From NCBI RefSeq assembly GCF_029962835.1, contig NC_080588.1:30241501-30305500 (forward strand): DNA of 64,000 nucleotides, read 5' to 3'. The translations under genes and the position numbers were made by a program. Every line of letters starts with the position of its first letter. The stretch's first letter is position 1. The stretch is from Magnolia sinica. Its lineage: Eukaryota > Streptophyta > Magnoliopsida > Magnoliales > Magnoliaceae. Shown piece after piece: positions 48,401 to 62,300 of this stretch. A model generated the notes under the pieces. The model did not search any database, was not told the origin of the DNA, and was given only the letters and a program-made list of their open reading frames with translations.

Positions 48401-51400
48401 TGTCCCGTATGATGTTCGCAACTTCAACCGGTGTCCTTGATGTCTTCTTCCCATATTTTGTGTTGAGCCATTCTTAGGAAGCGAACATCTCACTCAACTC
48501 TCCCCTATGCTGGAATAAACTCTCTAATGCTATAAAGTTTGTTGCGAATCTAGTCACCGTAGGCCTCAACAACTCTCGTCCTTTCGTGAACTTTCTCATT
48601 ATTGCGACTACTTGATTATGTTTATAAATAAACGTCGTCACTTCTCTTGCCCTTTCGACCATTTCCTTAACATGCTTCTTCTTCCCAGTATTTTCCAATA
48701 TAAGATCAATACAATGGGCAGCACATGGTGACCAAAAAAGATGTTTTCTCTTATCCATCAACATATGTCCTGCAAGCTTATATGTTGCTTCATTATCTAT
48801 CACAATCTGCACTATATTCTCCTCTCCAATTTCATCCACAACTTTATCCATTAGTCCATTAATATAAGTAGAATTTTTCGTTGCCTCTGAGGCATCAATT
48901 GACTTGTGGTATATAGTTCCTAAGTGGCAGTACACCATGAAGTTGATCATGCTGCGTCTAGTTGGGCCAGTCCAACCATCACACATGATCGTGCATCCTC
49001 TGGCTTGCCATATAGGTTTAAAGGTAGCCACGTATGCTTTCACATCCGCATACTCTGCATCTTTCCATTTCCCCCTAATCTCCTTAGCTGTGGGAGCTTT
49101 TATTCCTTCACCTGCTTCTGCTGCTGCATCAATTACCACCTGCCAATATTGAGAATTGGCTGCGTTAAGAGGTATGTTGGCATGTATAAATAACTTTGCT
49201 ATTGCTCTACCTAATTTCTCAACGGAAGTTCTACTCCACATTTATTTTATCTTCTTTTGTTTAATTGATTCTTTCCTAAACAGGATTGGATCAATAGAGG
49301 GTTTCCTAGGCTCATTTACTTCTTCATCCAAACGTATAGGAGCATCATGTAAAGATGTCTGTCGTCAGCTCCCAAACACACGTCGTAACCCACCAAACCT
49401 ACCCCCCCCCCAGCAGAAGTAGTTGCACTCTCACTCCCACTCCCACTGCGCCCCCCAGTAGAAGCAGTTGCACTCTCACTCCCACTCTCACTGCGCCCCT
49501 CCTGTATCACGCACTGATCCATGCGTGCCAAACATGGGGCGACGTTCTTCCTCTTCATGAGCTAGACGCAAGCTCTCTCTCCTAGCTATAGTTACTTCTC
49601 GATCTGAATCTTCGTCAGAATCAATAATATCTTCATCACGAACGCCCATATATTCAGGACCAAACACCTCTTGTCGAGCTGCATCCAAAATATCATCTTT
49701 CTTCTTTTGTATAGCAACACGTTTACCCTTCGAATCATCCAGACTAGCTTGCATCAAAAGCATTATCTTTTTCGGTACTCTACTACATGGCGCAACTTGA
49801 CCCTTTCAATGTGCCAAATGTTGTTTGAGACGGGTAATTCCTCCAGTCACTAGTCTATCACAATACTTGCACTTCATTTGGTACCTAGTATCACCAACCC
49901 TCTCACAATGTTGCCATCCAATATCCTCATTTGTTGTTGGCCAGACCCAGACATTTCTTTAGGTTTAGGTAGATACTAGATAATTAGATATGATTATGAG
50001 TGTATGACCTATGTTAATAAAGATGATTTTATGATGTAACTAAACCCTAAGAAGCTCCAAGGCAAAACCTGTCCAATATAAGTAAATAAAAACATAAAGT
50101 CACTAATTCGAAAACAGAAAAAAAAATCTAAAATGGCACCCTAAATCTGTAAAATACACAGTAACATGTTCTACTATGATTAACACATCACATGGCATGA
50201 TTAAATTGGCAAAACAATCATTAAAAAATGATTTTTCGAATTTAAAAAAAAAGCGCATAATTAATGCGTAAATAGAAAAAAATATAAAAAAATATAAAAT
50301 GACACCCCAGATCTGTAAAATGCATATTAACATGTTCTTCTATGATTAACACATCACATGGCATGATTAAAACAGCAAAACAATCATTAAAAAATGATTT
50401 TTCGAATTAAAAAAAAAAGGGGCCATAATTAATGCGTAAATAGAAAAAAATATAAAAATAATATAAAATGGCACCCCAAATCTGTAAAATGCACATTAAC
50501 ATGTTCAACTATGATTAACATATCACATGACATGATTAAAACAACAAAACATGTTAAAAAAAGTATAAATACCTTTTTTGACGAATTTCTGAAAAATGGC
50601 CCACCGAGCTTTGATTCAAGAAAATCCGTAATAAAATGTGTTTTTATCTCAAATATCAAGCCAAGATTGGTCGAAAATAGTAGTAGAAGGATCGAGTGAG
50701 AGTTTGGAAGCAAATGGTTTCAAAAAAAGTGAAAAATGGAGCTTAAAAAGGCAAAACAAATGTGACCGTTATCTGACCGTTACAGGTCAGTAACGGCCGT
50801 TATGCCCGTAACGGCCGATACGGGTACAAAAAATGGAAACGGCCGATACAGCCCCGTATTGCGTAACGGGTACCACCGTTACCGATATGTATCGGCCGTT
50901 ACGGCCGATACGTATCCGATTTGGGATACCTTGCCCATGAGCTTCGGCAAAGCGGACAATATCTTATTGTTGGGGCCGGGCTGTTACAAATGGCTTCTCT
51001 GCCCTTGGTGGGGGATAATGTGACGCACCGGTCACTGCTTCAATGTGGGCGGGGCTGGATGCCTTGGCAAGATACCGCGCTGGGCGAGCTACTGTTGCAG
51101 TTGATTATAGCGTAACTTGTCCCACATTGGAAGAGTTGTCCGAAGTAATGGTGGTTATATCTGTGGTTCGGACCTTCCTTGTACAAGGCCTTTTGGGGCA
51201 ACCCGAGAACAAAACTGTGCTGGTCTAGTGGGACCCAGAGCGGACAATATCGTACAGTGTTAGTCGGGCCGTTACACTGTTAACTCTAAGATGGAACGAT
51301 TGGTTGTTTATCCTGAAAATCTTAGTTTACAGATTACCACACAAATTTAAGTCCAACAATCACCTTCAATGGACGAAAGTCATTGAGATATTTATTGGAG

Positions 51401-54400
51401 GAAAATAAAAGTTGGGGTATATAGATAACAATATCTCAAAATCTAATTGTCTACCCTTCATATGAAGATTGGAAATCAATTAACTTGCTTGTCATGTCTT
51501 GGCTTCTGAATTCAATGGAACTAGAAGTTAAGGAATGCCTTTTTTTTGTGGTCTCCTGCTCGTGAGATCTTGCGAAGTATCAATGAATCGTATCCAGATC
51601 AAAATAATGTGACTCAGATTTATAATATTTATTATCACAGAATCTCAACTGTCTAATCCTTCATATGGAGATTGGAAATCAAATAACTTGCTTGTCATAT
51701 CCTGGCTTTTGAATTCGATGGAACTAGAAGTTAGTGAATGCCTTTGTTGTCTACTGCTCGTGAGATCTTACAAACTATCAATGAACTGTATGTAGATCAG
51801 AATAATGTAGCTGGGATTTGTAATATTTATTAGGAGATTGGAAATTTGTGGCAGGGGGAGTGATCAGTGTCTGACCATTATGCTAAGATGCGTATTCTGT
51901 GGTAGGAATTATCCTTTTTGGATGATCACCATTTTATGTGTTCCACAGATGCAGATGTATATAAAAAGAACATTGAGATTTTTTGAGTTATGGCAGGCCT
52001 TAATACGAAGTGTGAACTAGTGGTCACCCAGATTCTCGGTTCGCCCTTTTTACCACCACCTATAACATGTATATACTATTGTTGCGTGATGAGAAGCGTC
52101 AACTGCTATGGGATCGACTGATGTTGAAAAATCTGTTCTAGTTCAGGTTTTCAAAACTTTGGTAATGCTAATGCTAGTTGTGGTAGAGGGTCAGGAAGAG
52201 GAGGGCGTGATGGTGGCTATGGCATCAATCGGTTGTGTACTCAGTGTGGTAGACATGGGCATATTATGGATTATTGTTGGGTTCTTCACGGTAGATCTCC
52301 AGGTCGAGCTCTAACTTTGCAGCTTTAGATGGTAGAGAATCTCAGTCGATTGCTGGGGACATGATTCCTTACTCAGCTTCACCTATGGTTTCATCGGTTG
52401 GTGATGTTGTTCATCTCTCAAAATCTAAGTATGATGCTTTATTACGAGGTGCCACGTAGAATTAGGCCTCCTCATCTACTTCCTTAGCTCATTTAGGTAA
52501 TATATCCACTGCTCTTCATAATACATCAACGTCAAGCCCTTTTTGGGGGCTACCAATCATATGATAGGTAATCTGGTTCTTTTTCTTCATTTATTTCCAA
52601 TTCAAGTTTAGGATGTGTGAAATTGGCAAATGGTACTCTTAACTCCTATTGAGGGGTAAGGGTACTATATTTGTTTCCCCATCTTTTTCCTTGTCATCTG
52701 TTTTGGTGCCTAACATTATGTCTAATTTGTTATCAGTTGGTAAGGTAACCAAGGACTTGAATCGTAGGGTGACCTTTTATTACGATCATTGTGTTTTCTA
52801 GGATCTGAAGACGAAGTTGTGTGGTGGTGGACATGAGAAGGATGGCTTATACTTTTCTTGTTTAAATACTTTAAGTGTCTTAGTAGTTAGTATCTAGAAG
52901 GAAGAACTTTATCTCTGGCATTGTAGGTTTAGTCATCCATCATGTCTAGTGGTGCAATCTTTATTGCTAGTGTCAGTTGAGTCTAATAATGTTAAAAATT
53001 TAAAGTGTGAGGCATGTGTTTTAACCAAACACCATAAGTCTGTTTATCCACCTATGACGAAATGTTCTGGTAGAATTTTTTCTTCAGTTCATTCGAATGT
53101 TTGGGGGTCCAATTTTTATTGTTTCTGATGGACTTGAATAGTTTGTCTCATTTATTGACGATCATCTCATATGACATTGATTTATTTGATGAAATCTAGA
53201 GATGAGGTTAACTATATTTTCAAAGTGTTTTATAGTTAGGTTAAAAATCAATTTAATGTGAGCATTGGTACTCTTTGTACATATAATGCAAAAGAATACC
53301 TTTCCCATACAATGATATCTTTTCTTCGGGAGCGTGGTATTAACTCTCAAAGCACATATGCATATACCCCACAACAAAATGGTGTGGCCGAAAGGAAGAA
53401 TAAACATACTTTAGAAGTCACTTGAGCTATTTTTGTAAAAATGTTTGTTCCTAAATCTTTTTGGTCAGATGTTGTTCTTATAGCTTGCTATCTGATTAAT
53501 CATATTCCCGCTAAAGTTCTTGTTAGAAAGTCTCTCATTCAATATTTTTCGGACCTTTATCCAATCTTTGGCATTCCTCTGCGTGTCTTTGGGTTTGTAT
53601 GTTTTGTTTATAACATTGATCCTCTTACAAATAGATTATCGATCTGGGATATTTGGGGTCACAAAAGGGGTATAAATGTCTTGATCCTCTTACTAAAAGC
53701 ATTATGTCTATATAAATGTTAAATTTATGGAATATGCTCTATACTTTTCTACTAGAAAGGGGGAGACATTCTATGGTTCTTCCTGTTGCTATTCTTGAGG
53801 CTGATCATATAGTGCCTGAGTTTTTTAAACCCGACATTGCTAGGAATAAGGTTGCTACTAATTCCACCAAGTCAAACTTGAAAGCATATGAACAAAGGAA
53901 TGTTCGTAAACTTATTATATCTCAAGACACCATGAAGCGTGCTCCTTCAGCTACATGCAGTGTTTTAAATATCGACGATATCGGTCAATATATCCCACAA
54001 TATATGTTGTATCCCACCTGTGCGATATGAAACACACAAGTAGTGGTATATATCCCACATGTTTGATCCGATGAGCATTGTCAATTTTCGATCCTTTTTT
54101 TCTTCTTTTTTTTTTTCTTTTTTTCTTTTTTTTTTTCTTTTTTTTGCTTCTGTAAATCATGTTAATTGTTAAATCAATGTCAAATTGTTACAAATTCATG
54201 ATTTTTCAAAACATGAAAAATCATGGATTGGGAGCATTTCAAGATTTGGAGGAGATGAGCTGAGTTGCAGAAAATTGAAAAAAATAAAAAATTTCTAATT
54301 TCTCGCAAATTGGTTGTAATCTTTGTGTCCAAGCATAAAATCAAACATGTATGTAACCTGAGTTTATAACTTGACCTAGTGATTCTTCTTTTGCTTTTGA

Positions 54401-57400
54401 ATGTATTGCTTGTGTTTCCACACGTCTTCTTACATTTATAAATTATATGAATAAACTTTGAATATACTTGCATTAATTCAGTTAGGCAGTGTTCACAACC
54501 CTAAGTGTAGGGTCACAATGTAGTAATAATCTCGGTAAGACCGAGGTCGAATCCACAGGGACTGAAACTTGTACGTTTCTGAAATTAACTATAAGTATAA
54601 CTAGAAGAAGATGTGAAACTAATTCTGAAGTATTTGAGAGAGTAATTGTGAATAGAGTAATTAAAACTAAGAATTTAAAGGTGGGAACTAGGGTGCCAAG
54701 GATCCACTTGTAGTGATCAGGGAGCCCTCTTACTTGATTCAACACAATTGGAATTGGAGTCCTATCCTATCCAATTAGAAGATATATCGACAAAACCAAA
54801 TCTGAACTTTCATTGATCTAATTCTCAAAGGAGGAGAATTGTGATACTTGGAAGGGATTCCATCACCAAACCATTTCCATGGAACGATGGCTGACAACAG
54901 GATTTACCAATCCCACAATCTCAAAGTAAGGAAAAGAAGATACTCAAAGATATTGCAGATCTACTATAATTTAAGTCCCATAAATCATTAAAAACTGAAA
55001 GTATTCCTTTAAAATCAAATTAGAATCAAAGAAGGTTCAACATAAACATGAATTAAAGCAAGAGAAACATCCCATCACGCTACAAGCTTCACCGCTTAGC
55101 CCTAGCCAAGAGGTTTAGCCAACTATAGACATGATTGGACCAAAGTCTCTTAAGAAAAACATGAAAACAAACGAGGAACAAGAAGAAAAACTCTTGGCGA
55201 CGGCTTCTCCACCCTTTTGCTCCACTCCTTAAGCCCTAAAAGATGCCTAGGAACATCCTAAGGAGTCTTATTTATAGTTGTGGAACTCCAAATTTCGCAC
55301 CTAGTTGGAAAACTCCAAAAACCGCCTCAAATTTACGCAATTTGCTAAAATAGACTTCACTCTGCGCAATTTCCCAAAATAGACTTCACTCTGCGCAATT
55401 TCACAAAATGACCCAGAGTTTCAGAATATGTTTTTTCAGGACGATTTCAGGATTCCTTTTCTTCACTGCAAATCTTTGATTCTCTTCATTCCTCACTTGG
55501 TTTTCTTGGATCTTTGGCATGTGAATTCTTCAATCTTGGTCTCCTAAGATCCATCCCTTGCCTTGGTGATTCTTGAGCATCAAATCCATGCTTTTAGCAC
55601 CCTTTTCAATCCAAGCTCTTAAATTCACCTTCCAACACAAACATGAGTAAAATATAACATTAAGCATTATCATGTTCATAAAACTAAGATATAAATGGGG
55701 GATAATATGCAATATTTACCCTCAACAGGCATCGTATAGATTAGGACCCCAAACAAAGTAAACCTATTATGTGCTTTTGTTTTTTTGTAATGTTTTGGTT
55801 TATAAGTGTGTATTGATGTCTTTTTTTAACAATCACTGAAGTTTCATTGAAAAATTCAACCAATTTCCTAATGTTTCTCCATGTTTCCAACAACAACGAT
55901 ACATTATGCGATATAACCGATATATCCCATCCGATAACCGATATCTATCCGTATCCCATGGGTGCAATACGTAAAGCGATACCAATATTTCAAACATTGG
56001 CTATAGGTGATGATATTGTTCTTACTCGATTGTCTATTTATATTGATCCTTATTTAGAACCCGCCTCAGATTTACCTCTTGCTATTAGAAAAGCAAAGAG
56101 ACAATGTACCTCTTGCTGTTATATTTGTTTCTTATCATTCCTTGTCCCCTCAACATCAGTCCTTTATTTCGGCTATTGAGTGTTCTTCTTCCACTATTCT
56201 TAAAATCCTAAGGAGGCTCTTATTTCTCCTCTGTGGCGCCGGGCTATGGAAGAGGAGATGGCAGCTCTTGAAAAGAATCATACATGGGAGAGGATCGAGT
56301 TACCAGCCGGGAAAACTCTTGTATATTATCGTTGGGTATGTGTTCTCAAGTACAAATGTACAATCCCAATAGAAGTATAGCTCACCATGAAGCTCGCTTT
56401 GTAGCTAAAATACACAAGTATTTGGTGAGGATTATTCTGAGACCTTTGTTTCCGTTGTCAAGATGGACTATGTACGGGTTTTATTTCTCTTGTTGCGAAT
56501 TTGAATTGGCCCTTGCATCAATTGGATGTTAAGAATGCTTTTTTTGAATGATGATTTGACTAAGGATATCCATATGCTTCATCCTGGATTTGCTTGAAAG
56601 AGGAAAGAGAGTAAGTTATGTTGTCTGAAGAAGGCGATATATGGGTTGAAGCAGGCTTCTTGCTCTTGGTTTGAAACATTTGCTGGGGCCTCCATTAGTA
56701 TTGGTTTCACTCGTATCCATTTTGATCATTTTACGTTTGTCAAGCGGCATGCGGAGGGGACTATTATTGTGAATGTGTATTTGGATGATATTCTTGTTAC
56801 TAGTAAAGATGTTAATGGCATATCGGATCTGAAATACTTTCTTGAAATTGAAGTCTCTCAGTTCAAGAAGGGTATAGTTTTTTCTTTATGGAAATACGCT
56901 CTCGATTTATTGACTTCAACTGGAAATCTTTGTGTCAAACGTGTTGATTCTCCATTAGAAGTTAATAAGTAGTTCAAGGCAGATGATGAGGAACTTCTTG
57001 ATAATCCTTTGAAGATTGATATATTTGACGATTACTCGATCAGATTTGTTTCATTTAGTGAGTTTGGTTGTTAAGTTCATGCATTTTTCCTATTCTCATC
57101 ATCTTGAAGTTGTTCGTCGCATCTTGTGCTCCATCAAATCATTCCTGGGGTATGATAAAAACCTAAAAAACATGTATCTATGTAATGGCCCGATACTGGG
57201 TCATCACGACCTTTACAGGGGGCGTAATGGGCTGCTACGAGTAGAGTTGGGCACGAACCAACTCGACTCACCTAACTCGACTCGTCCGACTCGTTCGGAC
57301 CCAACTTGACCCGAACTGAATGGGTGAGTCGGTCCGAACCAAGTAGGCTTCGCCCAATTCAAACTCAAACCGAGTCGAGTTCGAGTTACCCATTAACTCG

Positions 57401-57627
57401 ATCCGACTCGACGCAAAACTCGATCCGTCAGACTCGATCCGATCCAAAACCCGACTTGACTCGGGTTATTGGGTATGGTGTGTGTGTGTGTCTAACCTAA
57501 TTCCTAATCCTCTCTACCTTACCCGCCACACGCCCCGATCCGAAAAACCCAACGCCTTCTCGTCTGGCACCCATCGGCCATCCCATCCAGTTCGGCAGGC
57601 GGCAGCAACTCTCCGACCTTCCTCCTC

Positions 57628-57670
<43 letters not shown>

Positions 57671-59345
57671 CGGCAAGCGGTAACCAACGGCCCATTAGGT
57701 GCGGTTTTTTCTTTTAAAGTTTTTATTATATATATATTTTTTAATTTTTATTTTTAATGTTAAGAGGATGGACAACACACAAGAAATGGTGGAGATGGAA
57801 GGAAGCAGGTTGCGTGCTGTGAGGTCCACCATGATTTATGTATTTAGCCCCTCTGTCCATCCACTTTCAGGACCTGATCCAAATCGGTGCCAACTCGATC
57901 TGACTCAGTATTTCTGACCGGGTCAGACTCGATTCGGATTAGCCTAGCCCAGACCAGGACTCGGATTGAGTCAGGCATGCTAGACTCGGTACCGAGTCGG
58001 ATTGAGTTCGGGTCAAGCAATTTTCAAAACTGGATTGAGCCGAGTTGGACCTAACTCGGTCCGACTCGACTCGATGCCCACCTCTAGCTACGAGGGCCCT
58101 AACGGTTGTTGCGGGTCATTTTTTCCATTACAACCTCGTAACTTGTAATAACTGTCATCATTATTTTTATGTAATAGTCTTTACGGTTCCATAGCAGCTG
58201 TTACGACATATCATGATTCACATAGCTTCTAATCTAAATTTTCATGAGCGCATGAAACATACTGAAGCCGATTGTCACTTTATTCGTGAGAAGGTTGCTA
58301 TATGTGTTGTTTTCATTCTGTTTGTTCTGTCTTCTAAGCTCTTAGTGTATATCTTCACAAAAGGCTCTTATAGTAGAAGTTGGACAACATGTTTTTGGCT
58401 AGCTGGGCATGATTGATATCTATGCCTCAGCTCGAGGGGAAGTGTAGGTGTATATGCAGTGATCAAGTTGTCGATATCGCTATAAGTTTCACTGGCCAGA
58501 GATAAAGAAACAATATCGTTATCGCCGATAACTGGAAATGCAGGGGAAATGGGGGGAAACATGGGGAAAACAATGGATTTTTTCAATGAAACTTTAGGAG
58601 ATGCCTAAATATACATATTTAGGAATAAAAAAATTGCAAAAAGAATACATACATAATAAGTTTTCATTTAAAGGGGGCCTAAAAGCATGTATTGCCATAA
58701 GAAATCACTCCAATGGTTAAGCATTCCTATGTCTATTTGCGTTGCATGTAAAAATAATCCCATGCTCTCCTAGTTGAATTGAGACCATTGGGCAACCTAA
58801 GCAATGACATGTGTCATGCATGTGTAGTTGTGTATATATTTATTTATTCATGTGGCATGATTTTTTTATATTTTTATATTTTTATATTTTTATCATGCAT
58901 CAACTTTTTCACTATTACTTTTTGAGGTTTTCTTCCATTGCTTACGAGAAATGAAGATGGTTTCTTGCACATCTGTAGCAGCTCCACTATGCGTGCTATT
59001 GTTTAGGATAGTTGGAAGTTGGAACTGGGGAATGGAGATCAATTGATTCACCTATATAGGTCATATCCAAAAAATTGCCAAGTATTGAACCATTTTATCC
59101 TTTGCCTGAAACGTACAGGACAATTTCAGAATAGTTGATGAGAAAAAACAAGAGCAACAGTTAACTGGGTAGTGGGTACATATCATAATGATTGGATGGC
59201 GAGGATTGTCCAATCACCATCATATGGTTTGGTACATGGCCACCATATCAACAGTTCTGATGATCCTTGATGATTACAGTTGAGATTCTAGAGATTTAAA
59301 AGAAGCGCTCTCTAGCATTGCGTGCAAGCAACTGATACTAATCTC

Positions 59346-59394
<49 letters not shown>

Positions 59395-62300
59395 TTTTTT
59401 TTTTTTTTGTTTTTTTTTGTTTTTTGTTTGTTTTTTTTTTTTTTTTTTTTTTTTTGTTTTGTTTTTTGTTTTTTTGTGTTTTTAGCTTTCCACCATTCAG
59501 TTCTTTCCTGTCAATCTTTCATTCTTCTTTGCATGAGTTCCATTATCATCCCCTTCTATCTTTTTCCTCCTTTTTGCATTATTGACATATGTAAATCTGG
59601 TGCATGCCTTGTTAATTGTTATTTCCTATAAATGCTTTGTTTGATATTAATTTATTACATATTACTTTCTTTTTGCTGATAAATCCTTTTGTTTCTATTT
59701 TTTTCCCTTGATTGTTATATACAGTCCCCCCTTGCCTGTTCTCTCATAGCTTCTGATTCTACAACTTCCTTTGGAAATGATATTCAAAGGCCTGGAGGCT
59801 TTATCCAGTTTTCTAGAGGATATACAGTTATTGATTTAATACCCTAACAAGTTGAATATGCATGGTCATCAGTTTGCTGACAATGAAGACCTCCAGACTG
59901 AGTGGAAGGCAGCAAAAAGGAGCAACAAGATGAAGGTCGTGTCATTTTTAAAAGAGAAAACAGGATATACTGTCAGTCCTGATGCAATGTTCGATGTGCA
60001 GGTTGTTCTCCAACCTACTAAAGCTTTAGCTTCCAATATAATCTCTGGAATTATTTATTTATTTTCGAATGGTTCTAGCACTGATTTTTAAGAAGTCGAT
60101 CTGAAAGTTTCCAAAGTTGCAGATTGTATGCAACTCTAAAAGTTTCAGTTTTCAAAAGAATCTCTGTTTGTTTTTCAGGTAAAGCGCATCCATGAATACA
60201 AACGCCAATTGTTGAATATCCTGGGAATTGTTTATCGCTATAAAAAGTTGAAAGAAATGAGTGCTGAAGAAAGGAAAGTCATGTTTGTTCCTCGAGTTTG
60301 TATATTTGGAGGAAAAGCATTTGCTACTTATGTACAGGCAAAGAGGATAGTGAAATTCATTACTGATGTTGGAGCTACAATAAATCATGATCCTGACATA
60401 GGAGACCTATTGAAGGTATCAACACATTATATTACTGATGAGCTTTTAAAGGTTCTCAATGTCTTTTCTACTGCAGGTGTTAAACTGTTTGAACAAAACT
60501 GTGTATCAAGGGGACTTCATTTTTCAGGTGTCCATGCTGACACCTGTCAATCTGATCTTACAATGAAATCTTGATTTATTTTTCTTATAATCATATATTA
60601 TTTATACACTAATCACATATTCTTCTTATAATTATGTCTATAATGATTTATTTGGAATATTTTGCACCTTACAAGTACATATTAAATTATTACATATCTT
60701 CCACTATTATTGTTTAACTGTATGGATGTGTTAGCATGTGATGTAGGGTAGATGCAAATTTTCAAGGAAGAAGAAGAAGAAGAAGATAATATTAAATGCA
60801 TCGGGGGGATAGATTAATTGAAAACACATGTACCCATGTTAAATCAATCCTTACATGATTTCCAGCCTTGCTTGATTTATGGGCCAGTGCATGTTAAGAT
60901 CATGGTCCATGTGTTGAACAATTTGGTTCTTACACCAGCTTTTAGGGTCTGTGCAAGCTGTGTATCTATACAACACATGGTTCCCTAAAGGAAGAGGGAG
61001 GCAGTTCCTAATTTAATGCCTGCTATTAGAAACACTTTTTTCCGATATCTACTGACACCTGAGACGCCTTTGCTCTAGATATCATCATACCATCCAAACA
61101 TAGACTGTTAAATAAGTCCCATAGAGCCTCTATTAATTAATGAAATTCCAACCAAAGACTAGGACCTTTATTTCCTTAAAAATCTCCAACACAACTTACA
61201 ATACCCTAAAAGAATCATGCCTTAAATACTTAAATGAATTCCTTCTTTTCTGCTGACTCCACCACTCTTTAGTTCAGGAGTTCAGATATTGGAACAATTT
61301 TTAGCTCTATTTTAATCATACAACATATGTGTGGGGCCCATTTGCCAATATCATCAACAGCACATGGCTTGTGGGTCCTGTTAGGCTTCTTGTGTACATG
61401 AATAGGCTGTTGGGAACCACATGAATGGGTTAGAGAATCCATATCTTGGTTCTTGGGACCCACATCCTCATTGTTTTCAATCAATGGCTCTTCCTTGCAC
61501 TAGTTTTTTTTTTTTTTTTCCAAGCTCGGCTATTCTAGCATGGGGGGTGAGCGGTTGGTTTTTCCACCTTTGTTACCTCCGGTGGCTAACCTCAGGTTTG
61601 CTGGAAACAGAGACTGTGGCTTGCGAGGTTAAGCTTCACTTACACCTAACCACTAAGTGGCTTGCCCAAGTTACAAGATTTCCTTCGCCTTGACCGTCCA
61701 CGTAGTGAGCCATTTAAGGCAGCTAAGGAAGTACTTCACAAAGTCCCCCAGCTAGCAGTTTAAGGTCGACTATTCTAGCATGGATATTTCTTGCTATTCC
61801 AAAAATATTATGGGTTTCTTTTTGTTCAGAGTAGTTTAATAGGGTCTTGCCTTGATGAAGGAGCTCCTTCAGAAATTGCAGTTCATCTATTGCAACCTCA
61901 CTAGTTGCATCAGTGCCTCAAATGCCTGCATTTTCTGAACATTATATTTTGATATTTTGAGTTGTTTTTCAATTATACTTTCTTAAACATTTTATAATTC
62001 GTTGATTTTTGCATTTATGTTGTTTGAGCTTCAGCTCTTGAAATATTTATCTCCATTCTGAGGTTTAAAATCTCAAAATGCTACTTGGACTGAACGATGG
62101 CTCAATATGAGTCAATGTGAGCTAAATTGAGTCTTGGATTTGGATATTGAATAAAATTGATACCCTAGTTTAACAGGGTGGGGTTGACTTGGTATCTCGA
62201 GGATCAGTTCTGGTTTCTGAAGGATGTTCCATTCTTTCATTTCCTGTGAGGAACATAGATGTTGGTTCTAGGCATGCCATTCAAGAAAACTGATAATAGT

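Larger units (their letters stand above)
45953..51276. mobile_element. Miniature LTR element (TRIM/SMART-like) with 30-bp interior, split by a hAT transposon
   Basis: Two related terminal repeats. The first, TGTGACGCCCCGG to GGGCTGTTACA, covers 45953-46138 plus 50942-50988 (about 233 bp); the second, TGTGACGCACCGG to GGGCCGTTACA, covers 51019-51276 (258 bp). They share GGTCACTGCTTCAATGTGGG, CTTGTCCCACAT and GCGGACAATATC. The interior is only 50989-51018, with a purine-rich TGGTGGGGGATAA. The flanks TTGTT (45948) and CTGTT (51277) fit a 5-bp target duplication with one mismatch. No coding capacity, so it would depend on proteins from other elements. Confidence 0.7.
44930..58459 (+). mobile_element. 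Second Ty1/copia element, degenerate, host of nested insertions, in PHS1 intron 9
   Basis: Left LTR 44930-45188 (TGTAGGTGCAT...CTAACA) and a primer site TGTTATTAGAGCC at 45189, a two-mismatch form of the tRNA-Met site. Gag, zinc knuckle, protease, integrase, reverse transcriptase and RNase H remnants follow at 51430-58330. The polypurine tract CTCGAGGGGAAG is at 58431-58442. A right LTR begins TGTAGGTGTATATGCAG at 58443 but is cut short by another repeat. Insertions inside it: miniature LTR element 45953-51276, MITE 53958-55999 and MITE 57242-58086. Confidence 0.8.

Noticed and set aside
60421-60574. Extension of PHS1 exon 11 past 60415
   Set aside because: The frame stays open to 60574, but phosphorylase homology stops at DLLK, followed by GTATCA, and resumes at 62682 in frame.
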